Part shown: positions 26,563 to 34,400 of the stretch, piece by piece | Layout: each line of letters starts with the position of its first letter | Position numbering within the stretch: the first letter of the stretch is position 1 | DNA from: UBA3951 sp050952125 | GTDB lineage: Bacteria > Bacillota > Sulfobacillia > Fermentithermobacillales > Fermentithermobacillaceae | Assembly (NCBI GenBank): GCA_050952125.1 | Contig: JBMNKK010000003.1 | Span: 1,035,195-1,099,194, forward strand | Reading direction: 5' to 3' | DNA length: 64,000 nucleotides | Notes under the pieces: model-generated | Told to the model about the DNA's origin: nothing | Seen by the model: only the letters and a program-made list of their open reading frames with translations | Database searches by the model: none | Translations under genes and position numbers: made by a program

Positions 26563-27354
26563 CTATTCGAACGTCACCTTCTCCACCGTACCGGTGGGGG
26601 CGCCGAATATGCTCGAGCCCAGCTTCTCGAACAGTACGGGATCGCCGCTCGTGTAAAACCTGTACTGCGGTGAGCCTCCTGAAGAATCCGCCGCCTTGCC
26701 TTGCAGCAGATCCTTGGCTTGCTTCACAGTTGCGACGGCCGGGTCAACAATACTCACCTTTGGCGAGATGTTGCGCTTCACGTGGTCGATCATGATCGGA
26801 TAGTGAGTGCAGCCCAAGACGAGCGTGTCAATGTCCTTATCCTTGTAGACCGAGAGATACTCCGCCGCAAAATGAGCCGCTTCAGGCGAATCGACCTTGT
26901 CAGCTTCCACAAGAGTCGTGAACATGGGGCAGGCTTGTCCGATGACCGTTGCCTCGGGGTCAATTTTCTCGATTACCTTGGCATACGCGCGGTTATCGGT
27001 AGTGAACTGGGTTGCGATCACGCCTATCCTCTTGTTCTTGGTGGCAGCAAGAGCCGCCTCGGCTCCCGGACCGATGACTCCGATCACCGGGAACGGGTAC
27101 TGCCCCTCCAGACTCTCGAGTGCAGCCGCGGTAGCAGTGTTGCACGCTATGATCACCAGGTCGACATTCTTGGTTCCAAGAAAGTCCACAATCTGTCTTG
27201 AATAGCGGGCTATCTCCTCGCGCGGCAAGGGAGCATACGGAACTCTCCCGTTGTCGCCGTAATACTCGATATTCGCGTAAGGCATCTGGCGCCTGACCTC
27301 ACGAGCGACAGTGAGGCCGCCCATGCCGGAGTCAAAAAGACCTACTGTTACCAT
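26563..27354 (-). CDS. murI: Glutamate racemase
   Basis: Protein of 263 aa, normal length. It interconverts L- and D-glutamate without cofactor using two cysteines: the first in IACNTAT (about residue 72), the second in LVLGCTHYPIM (about 183). The N-terminus VGLFDSGMGGLTVAREV is typical. The usual GDTARxPYG loop reads GDNGRVPYA, a change near the active site. D-glutamate feeds peptidoglycan; here the gene also follows a glutamate/2-oxoglutarate operon on the same strand (27 bp after the aminotransferase), so a catabolic role in using D-glutamate is possible. The ATG lies 9 nt after GGAGGT; a GTG four codons earlier overlaps it. Confidence 0.93.
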   Translation of the reverse strand: MVTVGLFDSGMGGLTVAREVRRQMPYANIEYYGDNGRVPYAPLPREEIARYSRQIVDFLGTKNVDLVIIACNTATAAALESLEGQYPFPVIGVIGPGAEAALAATKNKRIGVIATQFTTDNRAYAKVIEKIDPEATVIGQACPMFTTLVEADKVDSPEAAHFAAEYLSVYKDKDIDTLVLGCTHYPIMIDHVKRNISPKVSIVDPAVATVKQAKDLLQGKAADSSGGSPQYRFYTSGDPVLFEKLGSSIFGAPTGTVEKVTFE

Positions 27355-27381
27355 TGTGATGCTCACCTCCTCCGTCTAGAC

Positions 27382-28551
27382 CTACAGTTTGGCAAAGGCC
27401 CGCTGGATAGCGGCCGCCGACTCAACGATGTTCTCGTAAGATGTCGCGTAGGAAATCCTCACGTGACCCTTTCCGGCAGAGCCGAACGCGGTACCCGGAA
27501 TGACCGCCACAGAGGCCTCCTTAAGCAGGTAGTTAACCACTTCGTCTTCAGAGAGGCCCGTATCCTTAATTGATGGGAACAGGTAGAAGGCACCTTTTGG
27601 CCTGGCGCAGGTGACGCCCTTGGTGTTGTTAAGAGCGTCGAGCATGTATAGGCGTCGCCTATCGAATTCCTTGACCATCGCTTCCACGGCGTCCTGCGGT
27701 CCTTCCAGGGCAGCTAGAGCAGCCCACTGAGCGACTGACGTGGTGTGAGTCACGTTGTAAGCGTGGAGGCGGGCGATAGCGCCGATGAGTTCCATGGGCG
27801 CAGCGATATAGCCCATCCGCCAACCGGTCATGGCGTATGCCTTCGCGAACCCATTGAGCACGATGGTCCTCTCACGCATGCCGGGGAACGATGCCAGGCT
27901 GTAGTGCTTAGCCCCGTCAAAGAGGATCTTCTCGTAGATCTCGTCCGAGACCATGACCAGGTCATGCTTGACCGTAAACTCGGCAAGCTTTTTCAGCGTC
28001 TCATAGGACTGCACGGCTCCGGTCGGGTTCGACGGGCTGATCATAGCGATCATCTTTGTCTTGTCCGTTACTTTGCTCTCGAGTTCATCGAAATCGACCT
28101 GGAAGTCGTTCTCCTGGCGCAGCGTGTAATGGACAGGAGTTGCGCCGGCCATTACCGGAACGTGAGTGTAATTGACCCACGCGGGATTGGGCACGAGGAT
28201 CTCGTCGCCGGGATCCAAGAGCGCTGTCATTGATGCGTAGATTGCCTCGCTCACACCGACGGTGCAGATTATCTCCTCGACATCGTACTCCAAGCCGTTG
28301 TCTTCTTTGAGCTTCTTGCAGATCGCTCTCCTCAGCTCAACGATGCCCTTGTTTGCGGTGTAGTGATGCTCTCCCCTGAGTCCGGCCTGAATCATCGCCT
28401 CAACAATGTGGGGCGGGGTATCGAAATCAGGCTCTCCTACTCCCAAACTGATAACCTTCTTGCCCTCGGCCTTCAGTCTGTCAACTTCGGCAAACATCTT
28501 GCGGATTGCCGAGACCGGGATCTTCTCCATCCGTTTTGCCTGTTTCTTCAC
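27382..28551 (-). CDS. Class I PLP-dependent aminotransferase (AspC-like)
   Basis: Protein of 389 aa of the aspartate-aminotransferase fold I group. PLP lysine in LNGFAKAYAMTGWRMGY (about residue 235), the substrate-arginine region GHVRISYATS near the C-terminus, SPSNPTGAV for the cofactor-contacting Asn, and SDEIYEKILFDG for the Asp/Tyr pair. It exchanges an amino group between an amino acid (often aspartate, alanine or an aromatic) and 2-oxoglutarate/glutamate. It follows the ferredoxin and kor-suc genes by 13 bp, so it can supply 2-oxoglutarate from glutamate. GTG start with AGGAGG 9 nt upstream. Confidence 0.93.
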   Translation of the reverse strand: MKKQAKRMEKIPVSAIRKMFAEVDRLKAEGKKVISLGVGEPDFDTPPHIVEAMIQAGLRGEHHYTANKGIVELRRAICKKLKEDNGLEYDVEEIICTVGVSEAIYASMTALLDPGDEILVPNPAWVNYTHVPVMAGATPVHYTLRQENDFQVDFDELESKVTDKTKMIAMISPSNPTGAVQSYETLKKLAEFTVKHDLVMVSDEIYEKILFDGAKHYSLASFPGMRERTIVLNGFAKAYAMTGWRMGYIAAPMELIGAIARLHAYNVTHTTSVAQWAALAALEGPQDAVEAMVKEFDRRRLYMLDALNNTKGVTCARPKGAFYLFPSIKDTGLSEDEVVNYLLKEASVAVIPGTAFGSAGKGHVRISYATSYENIVESAAAIQRAFAKL

Positions 28552-28564
28552 CGGTCGTCTCCTC

Positions 28565-28804
28565 CTATTCGGCCTTAGCCTTCTTACTCGAATCGCTGTC
28601 GTCTACGAAGATCGCGAGGTCGGGACAGTTGATCTCGCACATCTTGCAGTTGATGCATTTCTCCGGGTAGACCGCCTCGGCAACCGCGAAGCCTTTCTTG
28701 TTGAGCGTCTTGCTCATCGCGAAAACATCGCGGGGGCAGTAATGGATGCAGAGGCCGCACCCTTTGCAGATCTCTTTATCAATGTGGATCACCACAGTTA
28801 CCAC
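28565..28804 (-). CDS. korD: 2x[4Fe-4S] ferredoxin, delta-type subunit of the 2-oxoacid oxidoreductase
   Basis: Protein of 79 aa with two CxxCxxCxxxC clusters: CKGCGLCIHYCP (about 13-24) and CINCKMCEINCP (about 50-61), ending in a charged tail. It should hold two [4Fe-4S] clusters and carry electrons from 2-oxoglutarate oxidation. In several Kor/Vor enzymes such a small subunit is separate from alpha, beta and gamma. Here it is displaced behind sucD, overlapping it by 7 bp, rather than next to korABC. It could serve the KorABC enzyme in place of a free ferredoxin. Confidence 0.9.
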   Translation of the reverse strand: MVTVVIHIDKEICKGCGLCIHYCPRDVFAMSKTLNKKGFAVAEAVYPEKCINCKMCEINCPDLAIFVDDSDSSKKAKAE

Positions 28805-29670
28805 CTCTTTAGTCCTTTGATGATCTCCACGATCTCCGAGGGGGTGCGGGCGATTTTCGCTCCCGCATCTCTCAAGGCATCGATCTTGGCCTGCGCGGTA
28901 CCCTTCGTGCCTTCGATGATCGCCCCGGCATGTCCAAGCGATTTGCCCTGCGGTGCTGCCCTGCCGACTATCATGGCCACTACGGGCTTGGTCACGCTCT
29001 CCTTTACGAACTTGGCGACTTCCTCTTCCATAGTGCCGCCGATCTCGCCGAGAACGACAATGACCTCGGTTTCAGGGTCATCTTGGAAGAGAGCCACTCC
29101 TTCGCGCTGCGTGAGCCCCCAAACAGGGCCGCCGCCGATTGCCAATACGGTGGACTGGCCAATCCCCGCCTCTGTAAGCGTCTTGCCTACCTCATATGAC
29201 AAGGCGCCGCTCTTGGAGATAAGGCCGACATGCCCTTCCTTGTACATCCGTGGAGGATGGGCGCCGAGCTTGCACTTCCCGGGAGATATGAGGCCCGCGG
29301 TTCCCGGTCCCAACATCACCGAACCGTTGAGCCGCGCGTATCTCACTATCTCCATCACATCGTGGTCGGGGATACCTTCAGTTGTAAGCACGAAGAACTT
29401 GATGCCATTGTCGATGATCTCGAAGGCCGCATCCTTAGCTAAGGGTGCAGGGACAAAGCTGATAGCCGCGTCAATCCTGTGCTCTTTGCACGCCTCCGAG
29501 ATAAGGTCGTAGACGGGCACTCCCTCGACGGACATACCGCCCTTCCCCGGCGTGACCCCAGCAACGACCTTGGTGCCGTATTCCTTCATGACCTTGGTCT
29601 GAAGCGAACCGGATTTGCCGGTAATGCCCTGGACCAAGACTTGCGTGTCTTTTCCTATGAGAATCGCCAT
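28798..29670 (-). CDS. sucD: Succinyl-CoA synthetase alpha subunit
   Basis: Protein of 290 aa. N-terminal CoA-binding Rossmann domain (VLVQGITGKSGSLQTKVM) and ligase domain with the phosphohistidine in SLGHAGAIIEGTKG (about residue 245). With SucC it converts succinyl-CoA plus ADP (or GDP) and phosphate to succinate, CoA and ATP: substrate-level phosphorylation in a fermenting cell. Its first base overlaps the last base of sucC (1-bp), and its end overlaps the ferredoxin gene, so the block is coupled. No oddities seen. Confidence 0.96.
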   Translation of the reverse strand: MAILIGKDTQVLVQGITGKSGSLQTKVMKEYGTKVVAGVTPGKGGMSVEGVPVYDLISEACKEHRIDAAISFVPAPLAKDAAFEIIDNGIKFFVLTTEGIPDHDVMEIVRYARLNGSVMLGPGTAGLISPGKCKLGAHPPRMYKEGHVGLISKSGALSYEVGKTLTEAGIGQSTVLAIGGGPVWGLTQREGVALFQDDPETEVIVVLGEIGGTMEEEVAKFVKESVTKPVVAMIVGRAAPQGKSLGHAGAIIEGTKGTAQAKIDALRDAGAKIARTPSEIVEIIKGLKRW

Positions 29671-30800
29671 CAGTTGCCACCCCCAGCCGCTGCTTTGACA
29701 GCAGTCTTGACGGCCGTCAATAGGTCGTCACACGTTGCGAGAGAGGCTTCTTTCATCATCTCAATGCCTTTCTCTTCCATGGTCCCGCACATCCTCACGA
29801 CGATGGGGACGTTAAGTCCGCGCTCATCGCGATAGCGGATGATGCCCTCGGCCATTTCATCCATCCTGTTGAAGCCGCCTATCAGCACAACCAACAAGCT
29901 CTTTACCTTGTCATCTGATAGAACCGCGCTCATGGCGTCATACATAACCTGTGGGCTCGTAAGGCCGCCCATCTCGCAGAAATCCGCCGCAGCCCCGCCC
30001 TCATCTCGGATGAGGTCGAGGGTAAGCATGCCGGTACCGGCCCCGTCGGAAATGAGACCCACGGTCCCGTCTAGAGGCACGTAGGTAATCGTGTCGGAAC
30101 GCTCGGCCTCAATCTCGGCTCCGGGAAGCCGCCCCTGCTCTGCCTTGAGGTCAGCCAGAAGCTCGCCCTGCCTGAAAGCCGCCTTGTCGTCGATGACCAT
30201 CTTGCCGTCGAGCGCCACAAAGCCGTCGGGAGTGGACACAAGGGGGTTCACTTCCACCAATGTCGCGTCGCAGCCCGAAAAGACCGACCAGAGACCATCC
30301 ACAATCTTCTTGAGCCCTTTCCTGTCCTTGACGCCTATGCCTTTAGCCAGCGCACGGACCTGATAGTCACTGGGCCCGATGAGCGGGTTTATCGGAATGG
30401 TCACGATTTTCTCCGGAGTCTCTTGAGCAACCCGCTCAATATCGACGCCGCCTGCCTCGCTCGCTACGAGCACCGGGGTAGCGGCGGTACCGTTCACCGT
30501 GATCGACATGTAATACTCGTGCAGAATGGTAGCCTTCTCTTCCGCCAAGACGGCGCGTACCTTCTCACCTTTGATCTCCATGCTCAAAAGCTCTCGAACG
30601 AGCGCCCCGGCGTCTTGGCTGCCGTCCCATATCTTCACGCCGCCCGCCTTGCCGCGTCCGCCTGCGAGCACCTGTGCCTTAAGGACCATAGGGGCTTCGA
30701 GCGAAGACGCTTCCTCTGCCGATGTGAGGAGAACGCTCCTAAGGGTCGGGATCCCGTGATCTCTGAAGATACGCTTAGCTTGGAACTCAAAGAGCCTCAT
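29670..30800 (-). CDS. sucC: Succinyl-CoA synthetase beta subunit
   Basis: Protein of 376 aa. N-terminal ATP-grasp domain (MRLFEFQAKRIFRDHGIP, AQVLAGGRGKAGGVK) and C-terminal CoA-ligase domain (GAGTGMLTLDLIRDEGGAAADFCEMGG). It binds nucleotide and succinate and pairs with SucD. A 4-bp overlap with korC places it directly downstream of the 2-oxoacid oxidoreductase, so the product succinyl-CoA is handed to an ATP-yielding step. Length and motifs are standard; ADP versus GDP preference cannot be decided from the sequence. Confidence 0.96.
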   Translation of the reverse strand: MRLFEFQAKRIFRDHGIPTLRSVLLTSAEEASSLEAPMVLKAQVLAGGRGKAGGVKIWDGSQDAGALVRELLSMEIKGEKVRAVLAEEKATILHEYYMSITVNGTAATPVLVASEAGGVDIERVAQETPEKIVTIPINPLIGPSDYQVRALAKGIGVKDRKGLKKIVDGLWSVFSGCDATLVEVNPLVSTPDGFVALDGKMVIDDKAAFRQGELLADLKAEQGRLPGAEIEAERSDTITYVPLDGTVGLISDGAGTGMLTLDLIRDEGGAAADFCEMGGLTSPQVMYDAMSAVLSDDKVKSLLVVLIGGFNRMDEMAEGIIRYRDERGLNVPIVVRMCGTMEEKGIEMMKEASLATCDDLLTAVKTAVKAAAGGGN

Positions 30801-31354
30801 GATCCGAGTACCTCCAGACTGATCCCCTTGGCCAGCTCGATACCGGCGTCAACGGCACGAAGGTTTAGGTCGAGGAATCTGGCCGGAACCGAGTCTTTGA
30901 CTACCTCAACCAGATCCTCTTTGCTGATCATGTTGGTCGCCGCCTGCACAAAGCCGAGAATCACCATGTTGGCGCATATCCTGTTGCCAAGGCGTTGCGC
31001 GGTCTCGGTGGCCGGCACTTCCAACACCCTGGCCTTAGTTCCATGGGTGTTCGTAACCAGGCCCGGGTCGATTATGAGCACTCCGTCCTCCTTCAGGCTC
31101 GGAAGATATCTGTCCAGCGCTGACTGGGACATCGCGACCAAGACATCCTTCATGGCGACGTCCGGCGAGTTGATGGGCCTGTCCCAGATGATAAGCTCGG
31201 CCTGACACTGCCCGCCTCTGGCTTCTGAACCGTACGACTGGGTTTGAACGGCGTGCAATCCTGCCTTAGTCACAGCCGCGGTGCCGAGGACAACCGCCGA
31301 AAGAACGATGCCCTGGCCTCCAAAGCCGCAAAAACGTATGCTTATCTGCTTCAT
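30797..31354 (-). CDS. korC: 2-oxoacid:ferredoxin oxidoreductase gamma subunit
   Basis: Protein of 185 aa, the normal gamma-subunit size. It begins ISIRFCGFGGQGIVLSAVVLG, the family signature, and has QSYGSEARGGQCQAELIIWD (substrate/CoA-side loop). It completes the KorABC enzyme that decarboxylates 2-oxoglutarate with CoA to succinyl-CoA, CO2 and reduced ferredoxin. ATGA overlaps join it to korB and sucC. Specificity for 2-oxoglutarate rather than branched-chain or pyruvate substrates is inferred from the adjacent sucCD. Confidence 0.94.
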   Translation of the reverse strand: MKQISIRFCGFGGQGIVLSAVVLGTAAVTKAGLHAVQTQSYGSEARGGQCQAELIIWDRPINSPDVAMKDVLVAMSQSALDRYLPSLKEDGVLIIDPGLVTNTHGTKARVLEVPATETAQRLGNRICANMVILGFVQAATNMISKEDLVEVVKDSVPARFLDLNLRAVDAGIELAKGISLEVLGS

Positions 31355-32172
31355 TTCGCTCGCCCCGCTTCATAGGAAGTAGTGCCGCCAAACACGGGCC
31401 GCTCGATGTTCACGAACTCTCCCAGCACGAACTTGCCGTCCACCTCGGTGGCATCAAGTTTGTCTGCCTGGGCCTTCGTAATCGACCTCGCATCAATCCA
31501 CTTCAGGAGCTCTTCGGGCTTGCCGCTGCCAATCGCGTACCGGCCGAAGTGCGTGGGGCACTGAGCGACAATCTCAACCACAGAGAATCCCTTGTGTGAA
31601 AGGGCGGTCTTTATCGATTTGATTGCCTGAAGCGGCTTGTTGGGAGTCCAGCGCGCAACATAGGTGGCGCCGGCAGCCTCGGCAAGCTTGCAGATATCGA
31701 AGGACGGTTCACCGCTTCCGTAAGGAGTAGTGGTGGTGACCGAGTTGATTGGCGTTGTGGGAGCTACCTGACCTCCGGTCATGGCGAAGTTGAGGTTGTT
31801 CACAACAATCATGGTAACGTCCAGATTCCGCCTGGCAGCGTGGATGAAGTGGTTGCCTCCAATGGAAACGGCGTCGCCGTCGCCGGCGAAAACCACGACT
31901 TTGAGCTCGGGATTTGCCAGCTTCATACCCATTGCCCATGCCAGTGTACGGCCGTGGACTCCGTGAAGCGTGTCGGCGTGCAGGTACACAGGGATGCGAG
32001 CGGTGCAGCCCACTCCCCCGATTGTGACCATCTTACCAAGGTCCAGACCGAGATCGTCCACTGCCCTGGTGAAGTACTGAAGCACTTGCGCCGCTCCGCA
32101 GCCCGGGCAGAAGAAGTGCGGGAGACCGCCCGGCCTCACATACTTTCTCATAGGGTTTATCTTGACGCTCAT
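31351..32172 (-). CDS. korB: 2-oxoacid:ferredoxin oxidoreductase beta subunit (TPP-binding)
   Basis: Protein of 273 aa. Thiamine diphosphate binding motif GDGDAVSIGGNHF with the downstream N of VVNNLNFAMTGGQVAPTTP; cysteines for a [4Fe-4S] cluster in FCPGCGAAQVL and GGVGCTARIP. It carries the catalytic thiamine and the electron-accepting cluster. Start taken at the ATG overlapping the korA stop (ATGA), with GGAGG just upstream; a longer frame runs back into korA and is spurious. This is the catalytic heart of the succinyl-CoA-forming enzyme. Confidence 0.95.
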   Translation of the reverse strand: MSVKINPMRKYVRPGGLPHFFCPGCGAAQVLQYFTRAVDDLGLDLGKMVTIGGVGCTARIPVYLHADTLHGVHGRTLAWAMGMKLANPELKVVVFAGDGDAVSIGGNHFIHAARRNLDVTMIVVNNLNFAMTGGQVAPTTPINSVTTTTPYGSGEPSFDICKLAEAAGATYVARWTPNKPLQAIKSIKTALSHKGFSVVEIVAQCPTHFGRYAIGSGKPEELLKWIDARSITKAQADKLDATEVDGKFVLGEFVNIERPVFGGTTSYEAGRAK

Positions 32173-33329
32173 CTCCGGGCCTCCTCGATTACCGGCAGGA
32201 TCTCTTCCGGCGAGTGGACAAGACCGCGGTTCTTGGTTGCCCTTAGGGTCTTGCACTTGCCCGCAACAACGCGCTCAATCTCGCCGGCGTACTTGCCGAT
32301 GTTCATCTCTACGGAAATCACTGCCTTCACCTGGTTGGCGACCTCACGGATCTGCTCCTCGGGCACCGGCCAAACGGTGGCCAGCTTCAAGACGCCGACC
32401 TTCACACCTTTGTCGCGAGCCATCTCGGCCGCATCGATTGCCGGCCTGACCTCGCTTCCATAGGCGATGAGAGCGATTTCCGCGTCGTCCATATAGAAGG
32501 ACTCAGTGACACAGATATCCTTGCGGTTATCCCGAATCTTGCCTGTTATGCGTTTGTATAGCTTCTCAAACACGACCGGGTCCCAATCGATGCGACCTCG
32601 CTCATCGTGAGGGTTGAGAGAGTAAATCGTGCGATATCCGGACCCCAAAGGAGCAAAGTCAGGCGCGCCGGACTCTTCAGCCTTGTACGGAAGGAAATCG
32701 CTTGAAGGAACCTCGGTAGTCCTCTTCCGGTGCAGCACAGGTATTTGATCTGCCGGGGGGATTACTATGCGCTCACGCATTAGGGCTATCGTAGTTTCAG
32801 ACATCACTATTACGGGGTTCCTGTACTTCTCAGCCAGGTTGAACGCCCTAATCACGTAATCGAACGACTCCTGAACCGACGACGGAGCCAGCACGATAGC
32901 TTCGTAGTCACCGCTGGCGCCCCACCTCATCTGCATGACGTCGGCCTGAGAAGCGAAGTTCTCGCCTCTGCAGCGCTGAACGTCAACAACCACGACCGGC
33001 GCTTCGATCGTGTAGCAGTAACCCAAGCCTTCCTGCATATAGTTGAAGCCGGCACTGGCAGTGGCCGTCATGGCCTTAGCTCCTGCCAAAGAAGCTCCCG
33101 CCAATGCATAAATGGAGGCGAGCTCGTCCTCTCCTTGGACGAAAATACCGCCGACTTCAGGTAGGCGCTTCGACATCCGCTCAGATATCTCGTTGGCGGG
33201 AGTGATCGGATAGCCTGCGAAGAAGTTGCATCCCGCAGCTATCGCCCCTTCGGCGACGGCATAGTTGCCCAGCATAAAGTGCACGCCGGTTAGCACCCTG
33301 CCGGGGGACTTCTCTTGTGTTCCTGTCAT
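32169..33329 (-). CDS. korA: 2-oxoacid:ferredoxin oxidoreductase alpha subunit
   Basis: Protein of 386 aa. N-terminal pyrimidine-binding domain (GNYAVAEGAIAAGCNFFAGYPITPANEI, then SGGxTASAGFNYMQEGLGY-type text) and a transketolase C-terminal-like domain from about residue 255 (EIALIAYGSEVRPAIDAAEMARDKG). It forms the heart of the enzyme with KorB. First catalytic gene of the operon, 43 bp after the GntR gene; ATG preceded by AAAGGGG. The order alpha-beta-gamma then sucCD, ferredoxin and aminotransferase suggests a dedicated 2-oxoglutarate oxidation unit. Confidence 0.95.
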   Translation of the reverse strand: MTGTQEKSPGRVLTGVHFMLGNYAVAEGAIAAGCNFFAGYPITPANEISERMSKRLPEVGGIFVQGEDELASIYALAGASLAGAKAMTATASAGFNYMQEGLGYCYTIEAPVVVVDVQRCRGENFASQADVMQMRWGASGDYEAIVLAPSSVQESFDYVIRAFNLAEKYRNPVIVMSETTIALMRERIVIPPADQIPVLHRKRTTEVPSSDFLPYKAEESGAPDFAPLGSGYRTIYSLNPHDERGRIDWDPVVFEKLYKRITGKIRDNRKDICVTESFYMDDAEIALIAYGSEVRPAIDAAEMARDKGVKVGVLKLATVWPVPEEQIREVANQVKAVISVEMNIGKYAGEIERVVAGKCKTLRATKNRGLVHSPEEILPVIEEARR

Positions 33330-33372
33330 CTATGAGGCCCCTTTCGAAAATCCTCCAAGAAAGCAAAAACCC

Positions 33373-34047
33373 CTATATCAGGTTAATCTTGCGCTTAACC
33401 GCCTCCATAGTGCGGCTCTCACCGCCTACCAGGTGGTGCAGCACCAGGTGAGACGCTACGTGAGCATTCCTACTGGCCAAAGCACGCACTATCGCCAAGT
33501 GCTCCTCTGTAACCTCAAGCACAACATCTCTCTTGGCCGACACCGACCGTTCTGCAAAGTACCGGATGCGCGCCGTGAACTTCCAGACCCGCTCCATAGT
33601 TTCGTGGAAAAGACGGTTGTCAACGTGCTTTACAAGAAGGTCGTGAAGCCAAACGTCGGAAGCCACGTAGGCATCGAAACGGTCCGGTGCGGCCCTAACC
33701 TCGAGCAATGCCTTCTCAATCCGCTGAACTTCCTCTTCCGTACAGTGGATGGCAGCAATCTCGGCAGCGTAGGGCTCCAAAAGCCTGCGCATCTCCCATA
33801 CATTGCTGACATCGTCGGGGTGAATCTCAGTAACTTGGGCACCCTTATTTGGAACAATTTTTACGAGTCCGGCACCCTCGAGCACTGCCAACGCCTCTCG
33901 CACAGGGGTAGCGCTAACACCGTAACGAGATGCCAAACGGTCCACCTGGATATCCTGACCCGCTGCCAGCTCGTTTGTAATGATGGCATCTTGAATAGCC
34001 TGTACGATTTGATCGCGTAGCGAAGTCGACACGATCCGCCGGCCCAC
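33373..34047 (-). CDS. GntR/FCD-family transcription regulator, probable kor operon regulator
   Basis: Protein of 224 aa. Winged-helix DNA-binding domain (residues 5-75: AGQDIQVDRLASRYGVSATPVREALAVLEGAGLV) and FCD ligand domain (80-215) with candidate metal/ligand residues D in ASDVWLHDLL, H in WLHD, and H in TEEHLAIVRAL. FCD regulators sense small organic acids. Position as first gene of the kor-suc operon, 43 bp before korA, suggests it controls that operon and itself. GTG start with GGAGGTGG upstream. It is divergent from a second FCD regulator of a different subgroup. Confidence 0.92.
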   Translation of the reverse strand: MGRRIVSTSLRDQIVQAIQDAIITNELAAGQDIQVDRLASRYGVSATPVREALAVLEGAGLVKIVPNKGAQVTEIHPDDVSNVWEMRRLLEPYAAEIAAIHCTEEEVQRIEKALLEVRAAPDRFDAYVASDVWLHDLLVKHVDNRLFHETMERVWKFTARIRYFAERSVSAKRDVVLEVTEEHLAIVRALASRNAHVASHLVLHHLVGGESRTMEAVKRKINLI

Positions 34048-34325
34048 CAGTATCCACCTCCATGTGCATATATATTATATATTCTTTGAACCGGACGCCG
34101 CTGCTGTTACTTTCATGCAGCCGAGGAGCAAAATGCCCTTCTACCTGCATGTTTGCCTCAACGGTACATAGCCCGGCCTGATTGGACGTTATCGTCCTCA
34201 TCTGAGACATTCGTCACAAAGTCACCTTTCCCTGCTTACAATTGAGGTTTTTTTCGAGGTAAAACGGCTCATTTCGCGGTCTGAACAGAAATATACGATA
34301 GATGCCCCATAAGCAGGAGAAACTC
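34048..34325. other. Divergent intergenic region between two FCD regulators
   Basis: This is most of a 353-bp gap without a gene. It is AT-richer than its surroundings. A minus-strand TATAAT (34074-34079) inside the alternating run 34066-34083 is a possible -10 for the kor operon, but no good -35 lies 17 bp upstream. Nothing else recognisable was found in 34100-34325. Confidence 0.4.
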
Positions 34326-34372
34326 TTGACAAGATGTTCCACTGGCGGTAATTTGATATTGGATCCAATATC
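34326..34372 (+). promoter_or_regulatory. Promoter plus perfect palindromic operator of the second FCD regulator
   Basis: TTGACA (34326-34331), 17-bp spacer, TAATTT (34349-34354), followed directly by a perfect 18-bp palindrome GATATTGGATCCAATATC (34355-34372) that covers the expected transcription start. The core ATTGGATCCAAT equals the operator known for the GntR/FCD regulator VanR of Caulobacter. An operator on the start point argues for autorepression by the downstream regulator (inference). Confidence 0.8.
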
Positions 34373-34400
34373 CCATGCAGATGTAGGAGGCGGGGATAGA

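Noticed and set aside
28406..29512. A 368-codon plus-strand open frame
   Set aside because: It runs antisense through the aminotransferase, ferredoxin and sucD genes, which have clear motifs and coupled starts; its translation has no recognisable domain. Long antisense frames are expected in GC-rich DNA.
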